This document shows positions 54,162-64,000 of a stretch of 64,000 bases of DNA, piece after piece (position 1 is the stretch's first letter; each line of letters starts with the position of its first letter). Where the stretch lies: positions 62,001 through 126,000 of the forward strand of contig JADKGY010000035.1 in assembly GCA_016722045.1 (NCBI GenBank), given 5' to 3'. The notes under the pieces were generated by a model. That model was not told the origin of the DNA. It saw nothing but the letters and a program-made list of their open reading frames with translations, and did no database searches. The position numbers were made by a program, and so were the translations under genes. This stretch comes from Candidatus Opimibacter skivensis. GTDB lineage: Bacteria; Bacteroidota; Bacteroidia; Chitinophagales; Saprospiraceae.

Positions 54162-54197
54162 AAAAGTAGAGACGCGGTGGTTCGCGTCTCTACTTTT
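54162..54197. terminator. Bidirectional terminator-type hairpin
   Basis: AAAAGTAGAGACGCG and its exact complement surround the loop GTGGTT (15-bp stem, A/T-rich ends). It lies between convergent ssb and the Tricorn-like gene and could end both transcripts. Confidence 0.75.
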
Positions 54198-54261
54198 GAT
54201 ATAAATTCAGCTGATTTGCGCAAATTATATTTCCTTCGCCTCAGCCTCTGCCTTAGCCTTC

Positions 54262-57200
54262 TTACGTCTTCCCGTTCCTCGCCCTATTCTCCGGCTGCGG
54301 TGTCTTTGGTTGTATCGGTCCTTTCGCCTGGATACTCTTCATCACTTCATCAACTGCTCGCTGAATTTGTGGATCAACACCTTTGGCAAGCAATGTTGGA
54401 TCTTCTTTCACTTCTATATCCGGATCCACTCCATGTCCTTCAAGGAACCATGTGCCATCAGGATTGTACATTCGGAATGTAGGTACAGTCACTGCTCCGC
54501 CATCAATAAGTTGCGGTGCTCCGGATATTCCGATCAACCCACCCCATGTGCGTCCACCAATCAATGGACCTAATCCGGCCTTGCGGAAAAAATCAGGAAA
54601 CGCATCTCCTCCTGAACCCGACCATCCATTGATCAACATGGCCATAGATCCAAAATGTCCTACAGGGGGCCATTGCCAGTTTTTCCCGTCACGCACATCC
54701 CAGTATGCAAGAGGTTTACGATTGAGCAATTCAATAAAACGATCAGGTATCTGCCCGCCATTATTAAATCGCTCATCAATGATCAGGCCTTCTTTATTCC
54801 ACTGGCCATAAAACTGACGTACCAGTTCATTCTGTCCTTCAACACCTGTATCCGGCACATAGATGTAACCGATTTTACCACCCGATGCTTCATCTACTTT
54901 CTTTCGGTTTTCTTCTATCCATGCAAGATTACGCAGACGAGTTTCATCAGACATCGTTTTGACGACAACCGTTTTCGCACCATCCCATGAAGGTTTCGAA
55001 TTGACTGTGAGTTCAACTGTTTTATCTGCAAGTCCTTCAAATGCAGCCCAGGGTTCCGGATATTCATTCAATGCAATTCCGTTGACAGCAAGAATATAAT
55101 CTCCAGCACCCACATTCACACCTGGTTCGTCAAGCGATGATCTCACTTCATTGTCCCATGCCGCACCCCGTACCACTTTACCGATCGCAAAGTAACCGTC
55201 CTTCTTTGTCCAGTCAACTCCAAGATAACCGACAGCCCTTTCTTTTGGTGTCTCACTATCACCACCAAAGCGATACGTATGTGAAGCATTTAATTCGCCG
55301 ATCATATCCCCGATGACAAAGTTGACGTCTGCACGACTGATACAATTGTTGATCAGATTACCATATTGGACCCGAATCGCATTCCAGTCCACACCATGCA
55401 TCGCAGGATCATAAAAGAAATCCCGCATGAAACGCCATGAATCCGTGAAGATCTGTTTCCACTCATCCATAGGTGTGATCGTCATCTCCATATCATTGAG
55501 TGAAAGATGCTTATCCGGTGTCTGATCTTTATCAAAATCAATGATGCTCCAGGTCTGATCCTGCGCGACCAATAGTTTTTTACCATCAGCACTCATCTCA
55601 TACGCATTGACTTTCGACATGATCGTTTTTTCTTCCCTGTCTTCGAAGTCAAAATATTTCAACTGCACATCTTCGTCACCCGAGCCAGTATTCGGTATTC
55701 TTTCATATGCTACTTTACCACTGGCCGCAGAAAGGCTTCCTATATTTCCCGCAGCAGGTGGAAGAATAACAAGCCTCATTTCAAAATTGTCAAAATCAAT
55801 TTTTGTTTCTTTTGGCTTACTCTCATCATCTTTTTTCTCATCTTCTTTCGCTACGTCAGTCTTCTTATCCTTTTTTGTCTTTGAAGCTTTGTCATCCTTA
55901 GGCTCTTCTTTTTTCTCTTCTGTCTTTGCAACAGCCACAGTATCATTTTTGGTAGAGAGCGGACTTGCCTGTTCTTTTGTCAGGGTGATCGCTGCGAGTT
56001 CAGTAGAATTGGGATATGACCATGAATTGTCAAAATCACTGTATGTTGGATTGAATGATCTGTTGGTCGTGAGGTACAGATATTTTCCATCGGGATCGAA
56101 TGTTGGATTACGATCAGAATAAAAACCACTCGTAGCCTGCTTCAGTGCTTTTGTTTTTGTATTATAGATGAAGATGGCAGCATTACCATTGTCCATGGTA
56201 CGGCTGTACGTGAGCCATTGACTATCTGAGGACCAATTGGCTTTCCATCCTTCGAGATTACCTTCAAAAAGAGCAGGATCATGATCGATTTTCTCAACTG
56301 TTTTGGTTTCCATATTGAACATATTGATCGTCATCGTCTGATCTACAAAAACCATTTTCTTACTGTCAGGTGACCAATAGATATTGTATCTGTAGCCCGG
56401 GCCCATGGAGGTCAGTTTTTCTTCAGCAGATCCCTTAGTAAGATCACGTACAGTCAGTTCATACTCGCCTGACTTATCACTCCAGTACGCTACATATTTT
56501 CCATCGGGTGACCATGCCGGATATCGCTCAGCAACTCCTGATGAACGAGTCAGATTCTGAATATACCCTTCTTCTGACGGCAAAGAAAAAATTTCACCCC
56601 TTGCTTCAACTAATGCTCTGTTGCCATCAGGAGAGATGGTCAAATAGTTTGCATATTTCGAAACACCTTCTTTTCTTGGTTTCAGTGTGATGAGATCGCT
56701 GATGACATTGATCTTGATGATCTTTGATGTATTTGTTTTCAGATCCAGTAAATACATGTCCCCATTGCCTTCATACACGATATCATCCGGACCGATGGAA
56801 GGCCAATGAATATCAAAGTCAGTATAGGATGTGACCTGTGTATTGGTTTTCGCCTTGATGTCATAAACCCATATGTTGCTGCGTTGGTCTTTTCCGCGGT
56901 CTGACATGTAATATATTTTATCGCCATGCCACATCGGCAATTCCACGCCTGCATCTGTATTTGAAATATTAGTGGATGTATACGTGTCCAGGTCAAAGAT
57001 CCAGAGATTACCATTCATACCACCGCGATATCTTTTCCATGTGGCATTTACTACTGCACGCTCGTTGAATGCGATTTGCTTTCCGTCAGGAGAAAGGGAT
57101 CCATATTCACCATAGGCCAATGGAAGTTTTTCTGACAAACCGCCTTTGGCATCAACTTTATAAAATTGTGAAAAACGTTGCTTGCCACTTTCACGAGATG

Positions 57201-57573
57201 AGGTATACAGAAGTTTATCACCGGTTGGATACCAGTCATTTATTCTGTCGGCCATGCCATGATACGTGATTCGATCAGGGACACCACCCAATACAGGCAT
57301 CACATAGATATCAACATTGCCATCGTAATTACCCGAAAATGCAATTTTAGTACCATCGGGTGAAAAACGTGGAAAGAATTCTGATCCTGGCGGTGAGCTT
57401 AGTTTGGCGGCGGTGCCACCTTCTTTGTCGACTATCCAAATATCGCCACCATACATGAATACGATTTGCGTGGCAGAGACATCGGGAGTCCTGAATAATC
57501 GTGCACTTATTTGTGCATGAGAAGTATAAAAAAAAGAGATTACAAAAAAGAGAAGGAGCAAATAGTTTTTCAT
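54262..57573 (-). CDS. Tricorn-like protease (PD40 propellers, PDZ, S41 peptidase)
   Basis: A 1103-aa exported protein starting MKNYLLLLFFVISFF at 57573 (signal peptide ending SHAQ); the upstream extension is unsupported. Residues about 25-560 hold WD40-like PD40 repeats (FPRFSPDGKTKIAFSG type, YPAWSPDGKYVAYWSD). A Lys/Glu-rich linker (about 560-640) follows, then a helical core domain, a PDZ-like segment (about 860-930, VNVGAGDYILAVNG) and an S41-type peptidase domain with the nucleophile region NGWSGSGGDAFPDFF. The C-terminus may be frameshifted: one base less near 54287 would give GTGRRKKAKAEAEAKEI, ending at 54225. Tricorn proteases degrade peptides; here probably in the periplasm. Confidence 0.93.
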   Translation of the reverse strand: MKNYLLLLFFVISFFYTSHAQISARLFRTPDVSATQIVFMYGGDIWIVDKEGGTAAKLSSPPGSEFFPRFSPDGTKIAFSGNYDGNVDIYVMPVLGGVPDRITYHGMADRINDWYPTGDKLLYTSSRESGKQRFSQFYKVDAKGGLSEKLPLAYGEYGSLSPDGKQIAFNERAVVNATWKRYRGGMNGNLWIFDLDTYTSTNISNTDAGVELPMWHGDKIYYMSDRGKDQRSNIWVYDIKAKTNTQVTSYTDFDIHWPSIGPDDIVYEGNGDMYLLDLKTNTSKIIKINVISDLITLKPRKEGVSKYANYLTISPDGNRALVEARGEIFSLPSEEGYIQNLTRSSGVAERYPAWSPDGKYVAYWSDKSGEYELTVRDLTKGSAEEKLTSMGPGYRYNIYWSPDSKKMVFVDQTMTINMFNMETKTVEKIDHDPALFEGNLEGWKANWSSDSQWLTYSRTMDNGNAAIFIYNTKTKALKQATSGFYSDRNPTFDPDGKYLYLTTNRSFNPTYSDFDNSWSYPNSTELAAITLTKEQASPLSTKNDTVAVAKTEEKKEEPKDDKASKTKKDKKTDVAKEDEKKDDESKPKETKIDFDNFEMRLVILPPAAGNIGSLSAASGKVAYERIPNTGSGDEDVQLKYFDFEDREEKTIMSKVNAYEMSADGKKLLVAQDQTWSIIDFDKDQTPDKHLSLNDMEMTITPMDEWKQIFTDSWRFMRDFFYDPAMHGVDWNAIRVQYGNLINNCISRADVNFVIGDMIGELNASHTYRFGGDSETPKERAVGYLGVDWTKKDGYFAIGKVVRGAAWDNEVRSSLDEPGVNVGAGDYILAVNGIALNEYPEPWAAFEGLADKTVELTVNSKPSWDGAKTVVVKTMSDETRLRNLAWIEENRKKVDEASGGKIGYIYVPDTGVEGQNELVRQFYGQWNKEGLIIDERFNNGGQIPDRFIELLNRKPLAYWDVRDGKNWQWPPVGHFGSMAMLINGWSGSGGDAFPDFFRKAGLGPLIGGRTWGGLIGISGAPQLIDGGAVTVPTFRMYNPDGTWFLEGHGVDPDIEVKEDPTLLAKGVDPQIQRAVDEVMKSIQAKGPIQPKTPQPENRARNGKT

Positions 57574-57699
57574 TGATTTGGATTTTGAATTGTCAAAGTA
57601 GTAAAATTCAGTAAGAGCACATGGAAGGTAGACTAACCCTGAACCATAGCACATGCATGCTGAAAAATCTTCGACTAAGGAAACGATGGTGCGTAATAT

Positions 57700-57873
57700 T
57701 TATTCTTTGATCTTACCAAAAAAGGCCAAACCTGCGGAATTCGGTGCAGTTGGTGCACAAATAACAAAATGACCATTATCAATAGTACAATTAGTGAATA
57801 TAGCCCCCTGGGAAATGTTTTCCGGATCAGTGACAGTTTCAAATTGAACCCGATATTGAGGTGTTGCTTTCAT
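57700..57873 (-). CDS. Small hypothetical protein
   Basis: A 57-codon frame from the ATG at 57873 ending at TAA 57700-57702 (MKATPQYRVQFETVTDPENI...FVICAPTAPNSAGLAFFGKI). An in-frame stop lies 10 codons upstream, so no longer version exists. The codon usage looks protein-like, and it is in the same orientation as the two surface-protein genes upstream. I do not recognise it; it could be the end of a lost gene. 57874-58143 holds no other gene. Confidence 0.4.
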   Translation of the reverse strand: MKATPQYRVQFETVTDPENISQGAIFTNCTIDNGHFVICAPTAPNSAGLAFFGKIKE

Positions 57874-58143
57874 GATTTTTGCAGTGGAGAAGATCGCATG
57901 CTATCCTGAAATCGAAACTGTTAAAGAATCAATATTCGTGAATATCCGATCTTGACTCCAAACTCCATTGACATATTTGCAAATTTGAATTTGATCAGCA
58001 TTAGCTCTTTATTCGTCAAGCCCAAACTATTGCTGATTGCGAGGTACAGCCAATTGTCTCAATGTCCAGCCCCACTTGCTGCAATACTTTTGTCGTGCGT
58101 TTGTGCTTTTTTTGTCAACGTCAATACATTGTATCAATAATTT

Positions 58144-58602
58144 TTAGTGAAGATAAAACATAGCATTTCCATGAACATTTGCAGAAGTGCTATTGATAAT
58201 AACTTCAAACCAATCTGCGGGATAATGGTCATCAGAACCTCCGTTTGTTCCAGGGTTATCCATCACCTTCACCCTGGAGACAAGTTGCCAAATCTTAACA
58301 AAACGAACCCTACCTACTAAATTATGGAATTGGACAGGATGTTGTACGCCACGTAGCACTGGATCTTGAGATTCTGCTGAAATTTCAAAAACATGACCTG
58401 CTTTAAGAAAATTAAACGTGAAATCTGCAGATGTCAAATTCAAAATCGGTGCGTTAGATTCGTCAGCAATAACAAGCGAGAAGAACCATATTAAATAGGC
58501 ATCATTTTGTGTAAAAGCAAAAAGGTTAGAATGGCCACCTCTGGTATCATCAAGTTCAGAGGTAACGGATAATTTTTTAATTCCAATTTTTACAGTTGTC
58601 AT
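58144..58602 (-). CDS. Hypothetical protein of unknown family
   Basis: A 152-aa protein without a signal peptide, starting MTTVKIGIKKLSVTSELDD at 58602. It is beta-rich (NDAYLIWFFSLVIAD, NLTSADFTFNFLKAGHVFEI, QFHNLVGRVRFVKIWQLVSR) and ends in NVHGNAMFYLH. No family is recognised. It lies 107 bp downstream of a large secreted repeat protein and upstream of the 57-codon frame, all on the minus strand. Confidence 0.65.
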   Translation of the reverse strand: MTTVKIGIKKLSVTSELDDTRGGHSNLFAFTQNDAYLIWFFSLVIADESNAPILNLTSADFTFNFLKAGHVFEISAESQDPVLRGVQHPVQFHNLVGRVRFVKIWQLVSRVKVMDNPGTNGGSDDHYPADWFEVIINSTSANVHGNAMFYLH

Positions 58603-58709
58603 TTTATTTAGATTTAATTGTGAAAATTTTATTTTGAATAGTTGATGCTTTAATAAATAAGTCACTTAATAGTCGGAGGGGACTATTCATACCGTACAAC
58701 GCATAAATC

Positions 58710-60902
58710 TTATTTATTTTCCGTCGGTGGCTTCACGTAGTGAATACCCATTTCTAAAGGTTTCCCAAACACTTCAGGTGCAAGATATTTTCCTTTATTA
58801 CGCTCCTCTTTTTCAACTTCAGGCACAATGCGGTGCGCATTTGCCCACGCATCCTGTCGTACGCCCGTCACCTGCCAGCTCACCTTCACATTGGGCTTGT
58901 CTGTTTTAATTTTAAACTGGTTGCTGTTGTTTATCTCTTCAAAAATGATCGCTTGCGCAAATTGTCCCATTACGGTAAGCTGATAACGGAAATCTTTATT
59001 GAGTGTAAAAAAATAATCAGGCAACTGTACAGTTGCTTCGCCTTCAGTATTTGTAATAATATTACCATTGTAGATATTCATCATATCCGGGCTTTCTACA
59101 AAGCTGTGGTAGAGATATTTGTTGGCGGGATCTTGCGGGTGATCTATTAGAAATGAACCGCTGGATTTGGAAAGATTTCCCTGTACATAAACATCGCCAA
59201 TAAACACTCCGGCTTTAGGATCCTGAGAACCGCTGGCACTTGCATAAATGGCATAATTTTCAAAACCAGTAGATGACTGATTCGCAGTGAAAACTCCAGC
59301 GTAATTATGTCCCCCACTTCCTCCTACTTCTGAAAATATCCCAAAATTGTAATCAGTTGAGCCATTCACATAACTCTTTAATCCATAAGAACTTTGCCCA
59401 TTGTTTGTAATGTTTTGTTGCACATTGATTCCACTGGCATTAACACCTACCTGATAGCCTGATACAAATAGTTGTGCGTTAGCGCCCCCAACGGAACCAA
59501 TAAGCACCTGACCTCCCTGGTCATTTAAAACTACTTTACTGTCGATTTTTCCACCTCTTATATAGGTGTATTCTGCCATTCCCTGATTAAAATAGGAGTG
59601 AAAGCCAGTTCCCAAAAATGCAGCAGTTCCATCAATACCGGTGCCGCGCTGTACAGTTAATGATGCACTTGACACGCCATTACCTTCTACTGTCAAATTT
59701 TTTCTAACCTTTGCATTTCCATTTACGTCTAATTTTTCTGAAGGCACAATATTCACGCCCACATTCCCATCCACGAATAAATTACTCCTCACTTTTGCAT
59801 TTCCTGCTACATCCAGTTTTTCACCCGGCGAACCTGTACCAATCCCCACATTACCGGCATTCGGATTATATATATTATTAGGATTGCCTCCTCTGTTCCA
59901 TCCTATGATTTCCGTTTTTACTTCTCCGTGCAAACTCAATGGCTTCCAGCGATGGCGTGTGACATCATATATCAATGTAATCGAGCCTCCGTTATTCAGT
60001 AAATAGGAATAGGGCTGATTGATGCTGCCATTATTATTGGGTTCATAGAGCTCAATCATATTCAGGCTGTCAGCAGAAGAAGGCATGATCGTCAGTCCCT
60101 GCAGGTGTTTTATCTCCATACCCTCTACATGACTTACCAGGGTTACGATCTTCCCGTCAGCACCACCCGAAAGACCTGCTATAACAGGTGGTGTATACGA
60201 AACTCCGCATCCTTCGTTGACAAAGTGAAGAATCGATTTGTTCTTTACCAGGTTATCAATGATAATAAACGAGTAGGCAAAGCCACAGGTCACTCTTATG
60301 GTGTCGCTCATAAGTGCAAGGTTCCCATTTACAGTTAATTTCGCAGTGGGTGTACTTGTTCCTATCCCGACATTACCACTATTTATGTTATAAATATCAT
60401 TTGCATTTGGTGACCACTCTCCTGCTGCACTGCCAAAATAGTCCAGGCTTGTATAATGACCTGAAATGATTTCCCATTTCGCAATCAGTGTGTCATACTT
60501 CAAAACCACATTGCCGCCATTATATACTGCAAATGTTCCACCGGTACCGGTCAATATCCTATCCTGCGGAAGTGTATTGATATCATCGTTGTACACTTCA
60601 AGTGAAACACCTGTTCTATTATATAAAGCCACCGTCCTGTTATGTTCTGCGGCTGCGATACCTGCTATCTGAAAATTACTTGTAGGACCCGTTAGTTTGT
60701 AATTGTTAAATTTATTTGTGTTGACATCAAGTTGGTAGATAGTACCATCAGGGATGACCAATTCTTTACTTTCCAATATCAGATCTCCATTGATATCGAG
60801 TTTTGCTTTTGGATCAATGGTGCCTATGCCTACATTTTGTGCCTGCAAAAGAGGCATCATCAAAAAAATAAATGCCAAAAAGAAAATATATTTCATGTCC
60901 AT
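58710..60902 (-). CDS. Secreted surface protein with VGIGT-type structural repeats
   Basis: A 730-aa protein with a signal peptide (MKYIFFLAFIFLMMPLLQAQ; the ATG at 60896 may be the true start). It contains repeated GNVGIGTxxPxxKLxVxGN units near residues 22-35, 174-192, 346-372 and 380-400. Such units are seen in Bacteroidota adhesin-like and tail-fibre-like proteins. The C-terminal region (about 590-730) is a conserved TITNTEGEATVQLPDYFFTL domain and no type IX tail is present. Its likely role is extracellular structure or attachment, but function is not established. Confidence 0.75.
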   Translation of the reverse strand: MDMKYIFFLAFIFLMMPLLQAQNVGIGTIDPKAKLDINGDLILESKELVIPDGTIYQLDVNTNKFNNYKLTGPTSNFQIAGIAAAEHNRTVALYNRTGVSLEVYNDDINTLPQDRILTGTGGTFAVYNGGNVVLKYDTLIAKWEIISGHYTSLDYFGSAAGEWSPNANDIYNINSGNVGIGTSTPTAKLTVNGNLALMSDTIRVTCGFAYSFIIIDNLVKNKSILHFVNEGCGVSYTPPVIAGLSGGADGKIVTLVSHVEGMEIKHLQGLTIMPSSADSLNMIELYEPNNNGSINQPYSYLLNNGGSITLIYDVTRHRWKPLSLHGEVKTEIIGWNRGGNPNNIYNPNAGNVGIGTGSPGEKLDVAGNAKVRSNLFVDGNVGVNIVPSEKLDVNGNAKVRKNLTVEGNGVSSASLTVQRGTGIDGTAAFLGTGFHSYFNQGMAEYTYIRGGKIDSKVVLNDQGGQVLIGSVGGANAQLFVSGYQVGVNASGINVQQNITNNGQSSYGLKSYVNGSTDYNFGIFSEVGGSGGHNYAGVFTANQSSTGFENYAIYASASGSQDPKAGVFIGDVYVQGNLSKSSGSFLIDHPQDPANKYLYHSFVESPDMMNIYNGNIITNTEGEATVQLPDYFFTLNKDFRYQLTVMGQFAQAIIFEEINNSNQFKIKTDKPNVKVSWQVTGVRQDAWANAHRIVPEVEKEERNKGKYLAPEVFGKPLEMGIHYVKPPTENK

Positions 60903-61035
60903 ATTTATTTTATCGCGTAGTTATGAATGATCAATTCAAATCAAAATGCATTGAGGGTCACTTTTAGAAACGAAGACCCCCAATACCTTACTTAATTACA
61001 CACTTTTAAAAAATCATAGCATAGGGTCCATCATT

Positions 61036-61428
61036 TTATCTTGATGCATTCAATGGCTGATCAGAAATAAATTCTTCAATGCCTTTGAGTCTGACTTTGT
61101 GTTTGATCTGATCATTCAGGAAATAACTTTTATGCAAATCCAGAATGTGAATCTCGTGTCGGTCCAGAACAAGGTTTGCACCGAGACTCATAAAAAGTGA
61201 ATTCACTTCTACATCATTCTTGTAGATATGTGGATAATTGATCGAAGCGCCATTGTCCAATGGAATAATTACATCTGTAAATTCGTCCGGCAAAGCATTC
61301 GTACTCCAGTTGGCGGCCCAATGCCAGTCAGTTGGATGTCCTGGTGAATTCCCTTTCCAGATAGAGGTCTTTTGAGAAAAGCTTATGGCTGAAGGCAGGC
61401 AAAACAGAAACAGGATAAGCTTTTTCAT
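61036..61428 (-). CDS. Short exported protein, N-terminal fragment-like
   Basis: A 130-aa protein with a signal peptide (MKKLILFLFCLPSAISFSQ). The mature start TSIWKGNSPGHPTDWHWAAN then WSTNALPDEFTDVIIPLDNG matches the beginning of large surface proteins of Bacteroidota (WxGxxxTDWxxAANW) that normally continue for hundreds of residues. Here only about 110 aa follow, so it may be truncated or a small relative. 61429-61781 contains no recognisable gene. Confidence 0.6.
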   Translation of the reverse strand: MKKLILFLFCLPSAISFSQKTSIWKGNSPGHPTDWHWAANWSTNALPDEFTDVIIPLDNGASINYPHIYKNDVEVNSLFMSLGANLVLDRHEIHILDLHKSYFLNDQIKHKVRLKGIEEFISDQPLNASR

Positions 61429-61781
61429 TCGTATTTCTTTTGGGTTTAAGCATTAATGACAGATCGAACAAAATCTTAGCATGCTCTTATTAATTTGATG
61501 CACAAATCTCCTTCAGATTCATTTCCGCCACAATAGCATGTTTAGGGGCTTTTATGCCATCAGATTAATTTATCCTGAAGTGGAAGCACATAACTGTTGA
61601 CAAAAATTCAATTCGAGGCTGCAAATCGGACACTTTACGGAGTGCCCACACCCACATAAACATGTGGATTGAATGAGCTGAGGTCTAATCACCCTAAATA
61701 GGTTATACGCGGAAAATATGAAGAGTCTATCTTTGGCATCAACCATATGATGATCACATATTACCTTATGCATTCATTTCA

Positions 61782-64000
61782 TTGAGGACCTCGCATTCAA
61801 AATTGATTCTGCTATGCTTCCACATTTTTTGCGGAATGCTTCCACATGTGGGACTTGCACAATCATTTCCAGAAGAAGAAGATTTTGTGTTATACTCTGT
61901 CAAGGACGGATTGCCTGACAATGCAATAAGAGCAATTGCGCAGGATAACCAGGGATATATTTGGGTAGGCACACCCAGTGGATTGAGTTGTTTTGACGGA
62001 ATGCATTTTACGAATTATTATACATCAGATGATCTGTCAACTTCTCTGCCTTCAGATTACATCCATAACCTGACGAAAAGACCGGATGGAAAAATTTACG
62101 TTGGCACATTTCAAGGACTTTCATTATTAGATCCTGTCAAACGTAGTTTCACATCTGTCCGTGTACCAGGGGTTGATTCAATAGCGAAGAATGCCAATAG
62201 CTTTGAATTTGTTTCACTTTTGCCAAATGGAGATCTGGTAGCCGGGAGTAACGTTGGAATTTTTGTATTTGATCAGAATCTGAAATTGGTCTTTCGCTAT
62301 GTTCATTACAAGATTTCTGATGCAGGAAAGGTGAGAATGCAATTTACAATTTCGATGCTTTCACTTTCCGATGGAAATTGCCTGATCGAAGGGGCTAAAG
62401 GACTTTGGTTGTATCATACTTATGAACACAGGATGGAAAAACTCGAAACTTCATTTATGGGCATTCGGGTATCCTACGCCATGAAACCCATTGGGATAAA
62501 GGATATAGCCATGTTCTATGATCCTGAGACGTCAGGTGACACTTTTACTATAGCTGATATAAAAAAAAGCACCCTGGGTAAAACCATCATAAAGAAAGCA
62601 GGACCCTTGGATTATCAATGGAATGTTCAGTATAACCTTATCTACGATTCGTTATTTCTAATCACAAGTCACTTTGAAGGTCTTATGCTGGCGACCCTGG
62701 ATATAAATACCCTTACGTTCAAAATTAATTCTCCCAAGCGCTTTCTTTCCTATCACTTTCGTAGTGTGTTCCTGGACAATGAAAAACGAATATGGCTGGG
62801 CACGCAATATGGATTATTAGTTCAATCGTTTACCCGTCAGCATTTTCTTCACTATCCTCTTACATCATTGAAAAATGAATATGGGATACAGTCTTATGTT
62901 CGTGGGATCACCAGAATAAAAAATCATTTCTATGTCGGTGTCACGGACCAGGGTGTTTGGGAATTTGACACTAAATTTATTCACGCCAAACCAACACCAT
63001 CACTGGGCTCAAAAAATATTTGGAATTTGTGTAATTGGAATACTGATACTCTTTATGCAGGAACACAATGGGGATTTATTATGTCTAATCAGAATACAAG
63101 CCATATGAATTCCCAACAAATAGGTCCCAGTGGAGCGACCTTTTATCAATATCAGGATCGTCAGGGACACATATGGGCAGGATTTTATGGTGGAGTCCTC
63201 CGATACGATCTCCATACAGGCGAAAAACTCATGTGGACTTCCAAAGATTCCACATATTTTTTTCCGTACAATGATGCATGGGGAATAACGGAAACCGATA
63301 GTGGATACATCTGGACTTGCGGTGATGGATGGCATCGATGGAATCCCTACACAATGGTTTTTGACCGTTCCCTTGCAAGGTTGCCTGGAACAGAAGATCA
63401 GGCAGGTAATGCATACAATGTTGTATCTAACGGAGGAGAAGAACTGATCTTTTCAATATTTAATAACGGAATTTGGAAATGGAAGCCCGGGACAAAGGCT
63501 GAAAAATTATACATCGCCAACAGGGCATTTCAATACGTCGAAGAAATATTCCCCGATCCTACTCCACATTGTTTTTGGGTAGTACTTAAAGCAGGTATTG
63601 GTTACCTGAATGTTGAAACCGGACAATATCGGTTCTTCAATGAAATCAGTGGACTACCAGCCGGTGAAGTCATTCATGGTTTTTTTCTTGACGCGAAAAC
63701 AGATTCCATGTATATTGGAATGGACAATGGAATTCTGGCATTCAGACGATCCGATTTTGCATTTTCTTCGAAGGCGCCTTCAGTTTTTATTACTGGCCTG
63801 ACCTTAGTGAATGGAGGCATAAATCCCGATATTACTAAGGCCATATCTCTGCTTGCATCAGATCGCGATTTTTCAATTCAGTTTAGTTGCCCGGAGTATG
63901 AGTATGCATCGAATATCAGATATGAATACAGGTTGTCAGATCAAATCTGGACAGAACTGGGATCGACGCCTTCTGTACAATTTGCAAATCTCGGTGCAGG
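61782..64000 (+). CDS. Two-component-type sensor with Reg_prop propeller and Y_Y_Y domain (3' end outside window)
   Basis: An open frame runs to the window edge (about 740 codons). No ATG gives a signal peptide; TTG at 61782 gives a proper one (HSKLILLCFHIFCGMLPHVG ending LAQ), so TTG is preferred but uncertain. Residues about 40-600 hold two-component regulator propeller repeats (DNQGYIWVGTPSGLSCFDG, DNEKRIWLGTQYGLLV, DRQGHIWAGFYGGVLRYD). About 660-740 start a Y_Y_Y domain (YASNIRYEYRLSDQIWTELG). Such proteins usually continue with a membrane helix and either a histidine kinase or a LytTR/AraC-type output, beyond this window. Confidence 0.88.
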   Translation, partial: MRTSHSKLILLCFHIFCGMLPHVGLAQSFPEEEDFVLYSVKDGLPDNAIRAIAQDNQGYIWVGTPSGLSCFDGMHFTNYYTSDDLSTSLPSDYIHNLTKRPDGKIYVGTFQGLSLLDPVKRSFTSVRVPGVDSIAKNANSFEFVSLLPNGDLVAGSNVGIFVFDQNLKLVFRYVHYKISDAGKVRMQFTISMLSLSDGNCLIEGAKGLWLYHTYEHRMEKLETSFMGIRVSYAMKPIGIKDIAMFYDPETSGDTFTIADIKKSTLGKTIIKKAGPLDYQWNVQYNLIYDSLFLITSHFEGLMLATLDINTLTFKINSPKRFLSYHFRSVFLDNEKRIWLGTQYGLLVQSFTRQHFLHYPLTSLKNEYGIQSYVRGITRIKNHFYVGVTDQGVWEFDTKFIHAKPTPSLGSKNIWNLCNWNTDTLYAGTQWGFIMSNQNTSHMNSQQIGPSGATFYQYQDRQGHIWAGFYGGVLRYDLHTGEKLMWTSKDSTYFFPYNDAWGITETDSGYIWTCGDGWHRWNPYTMVFDRSLARLPGTEDQAGNAYNVVSNGGEELIFSIFNNGIWKWKPGTKAEKLYIANRAFQYVEEIFPDPTPHCFWVVLKAGIGYLNVETGQYRFFNEISGLPAGEVIHGFFLDAKTDSMYIGMDNGILAFRRSDFAFSSKAPSVFITGLTLVNGGINPDITKAISLLASDRDFSIQFSCPEYEYASNIRYEYRLSDQIWTELGSTPSVQFANLGA

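Overview
The window looks like chromosomal DNA from a member of the Bacteroidota, possibly a Saprospiria- or Chitinophagia-like lineage. The evidence is a SusC/SusD-type outer-membrane pair, a secreted esterase with a type IX secretion tail, many signal peptides ending in AQ, lipoproteins, a Tricorn-like protease, and two promoter candidates of the Bacteroidetes TAnnTTTG type. No rRNA, tRNA or convincing CRISPR array was seen. The exact taxon cannot be read from the sequence.

Layout. 1-5.8 kb (minus strand): a truncated serine hydrolase, an unusual Nramp-family transporter, and a probable nitrosative/iron stress operon (Rrf2 regulator, cupin, RIC-type Fe-S repair protein) with a palindrome over its promoter. 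A PHB-depolymerase-like secreted esterase bracketed by two copies of a ~127-bp repeat and a DUF1003 membrane protein follow. 5.8-18 kb is an accessory, decayed zone. It holds 3' fragments of dead genes, a frameshifted DUF885 gene, three group II intron 3'-end relics, an ECF sigma/anti-sigma-like pair, a GC-rich 650-aa protein of unknown function, and a cassette-like run of GNAT, SnoaL and SRPBCC genes next to a long direct repeat.

18-31 kb: a secreted trypsin-like protease faces a probable two-gene operon of a CPBP membrane protease and a 1390-aa CHAT-nSTAND-TM-WD40 protein, the best candidate defence or cell-death system here. DUF6064, an acidic/aromatic-rich secreted protein, a P-loop kinase plus phosphotransferase-like pair (both frameshifted in homopolymers) and an exported Fe/Mn superoxide dismutase follow. 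31-36.4 kb is a nucleoside catabolism locus: DeoD-type phosphorylase, a divergent uridine-phosphorylase-like gene, a double ALDH16-type aldehyde dehydrogenase and DeoC. Together they would convert nucleosides to bases, glyceraldehyde-3-phosphate and acetate or acetyl units, assuming a phosphopentomutase elsewhere.

36.8-45 kb: lipoproteins, a cysteine-synthase-like enzyme, an isoprenylcysteine-methyltransferase-like membrane protein, a CHAD-like protein, a GNAT, and a TetR / small HMA-like / MFS group. 45-53 kb: about 1 kb of repeats and non-coding DNA, then SusC, SusD and a third lipoprotein ending in a perfect palindromic terminator, then a probable domesticated IS1595-type transposase. 53-64 kb: ssb behind a stack of GTAAACGTTTAC sites, a Tricorn-like protease, secreted surface proteins, and the start of a large Reg_prop/Y_Y_Y sensor running off the end.

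Two themes cut across the window. First, gene ends are decorated with palindromic elements; arms of these elements even supply stop codons. Second, at least seven single-base changes, nearly all shortened homopolymers, break otherwise conserved reading frames in the DUF885, kinase and phosphotransferase genes. This could be real decay or an assembly artefact.
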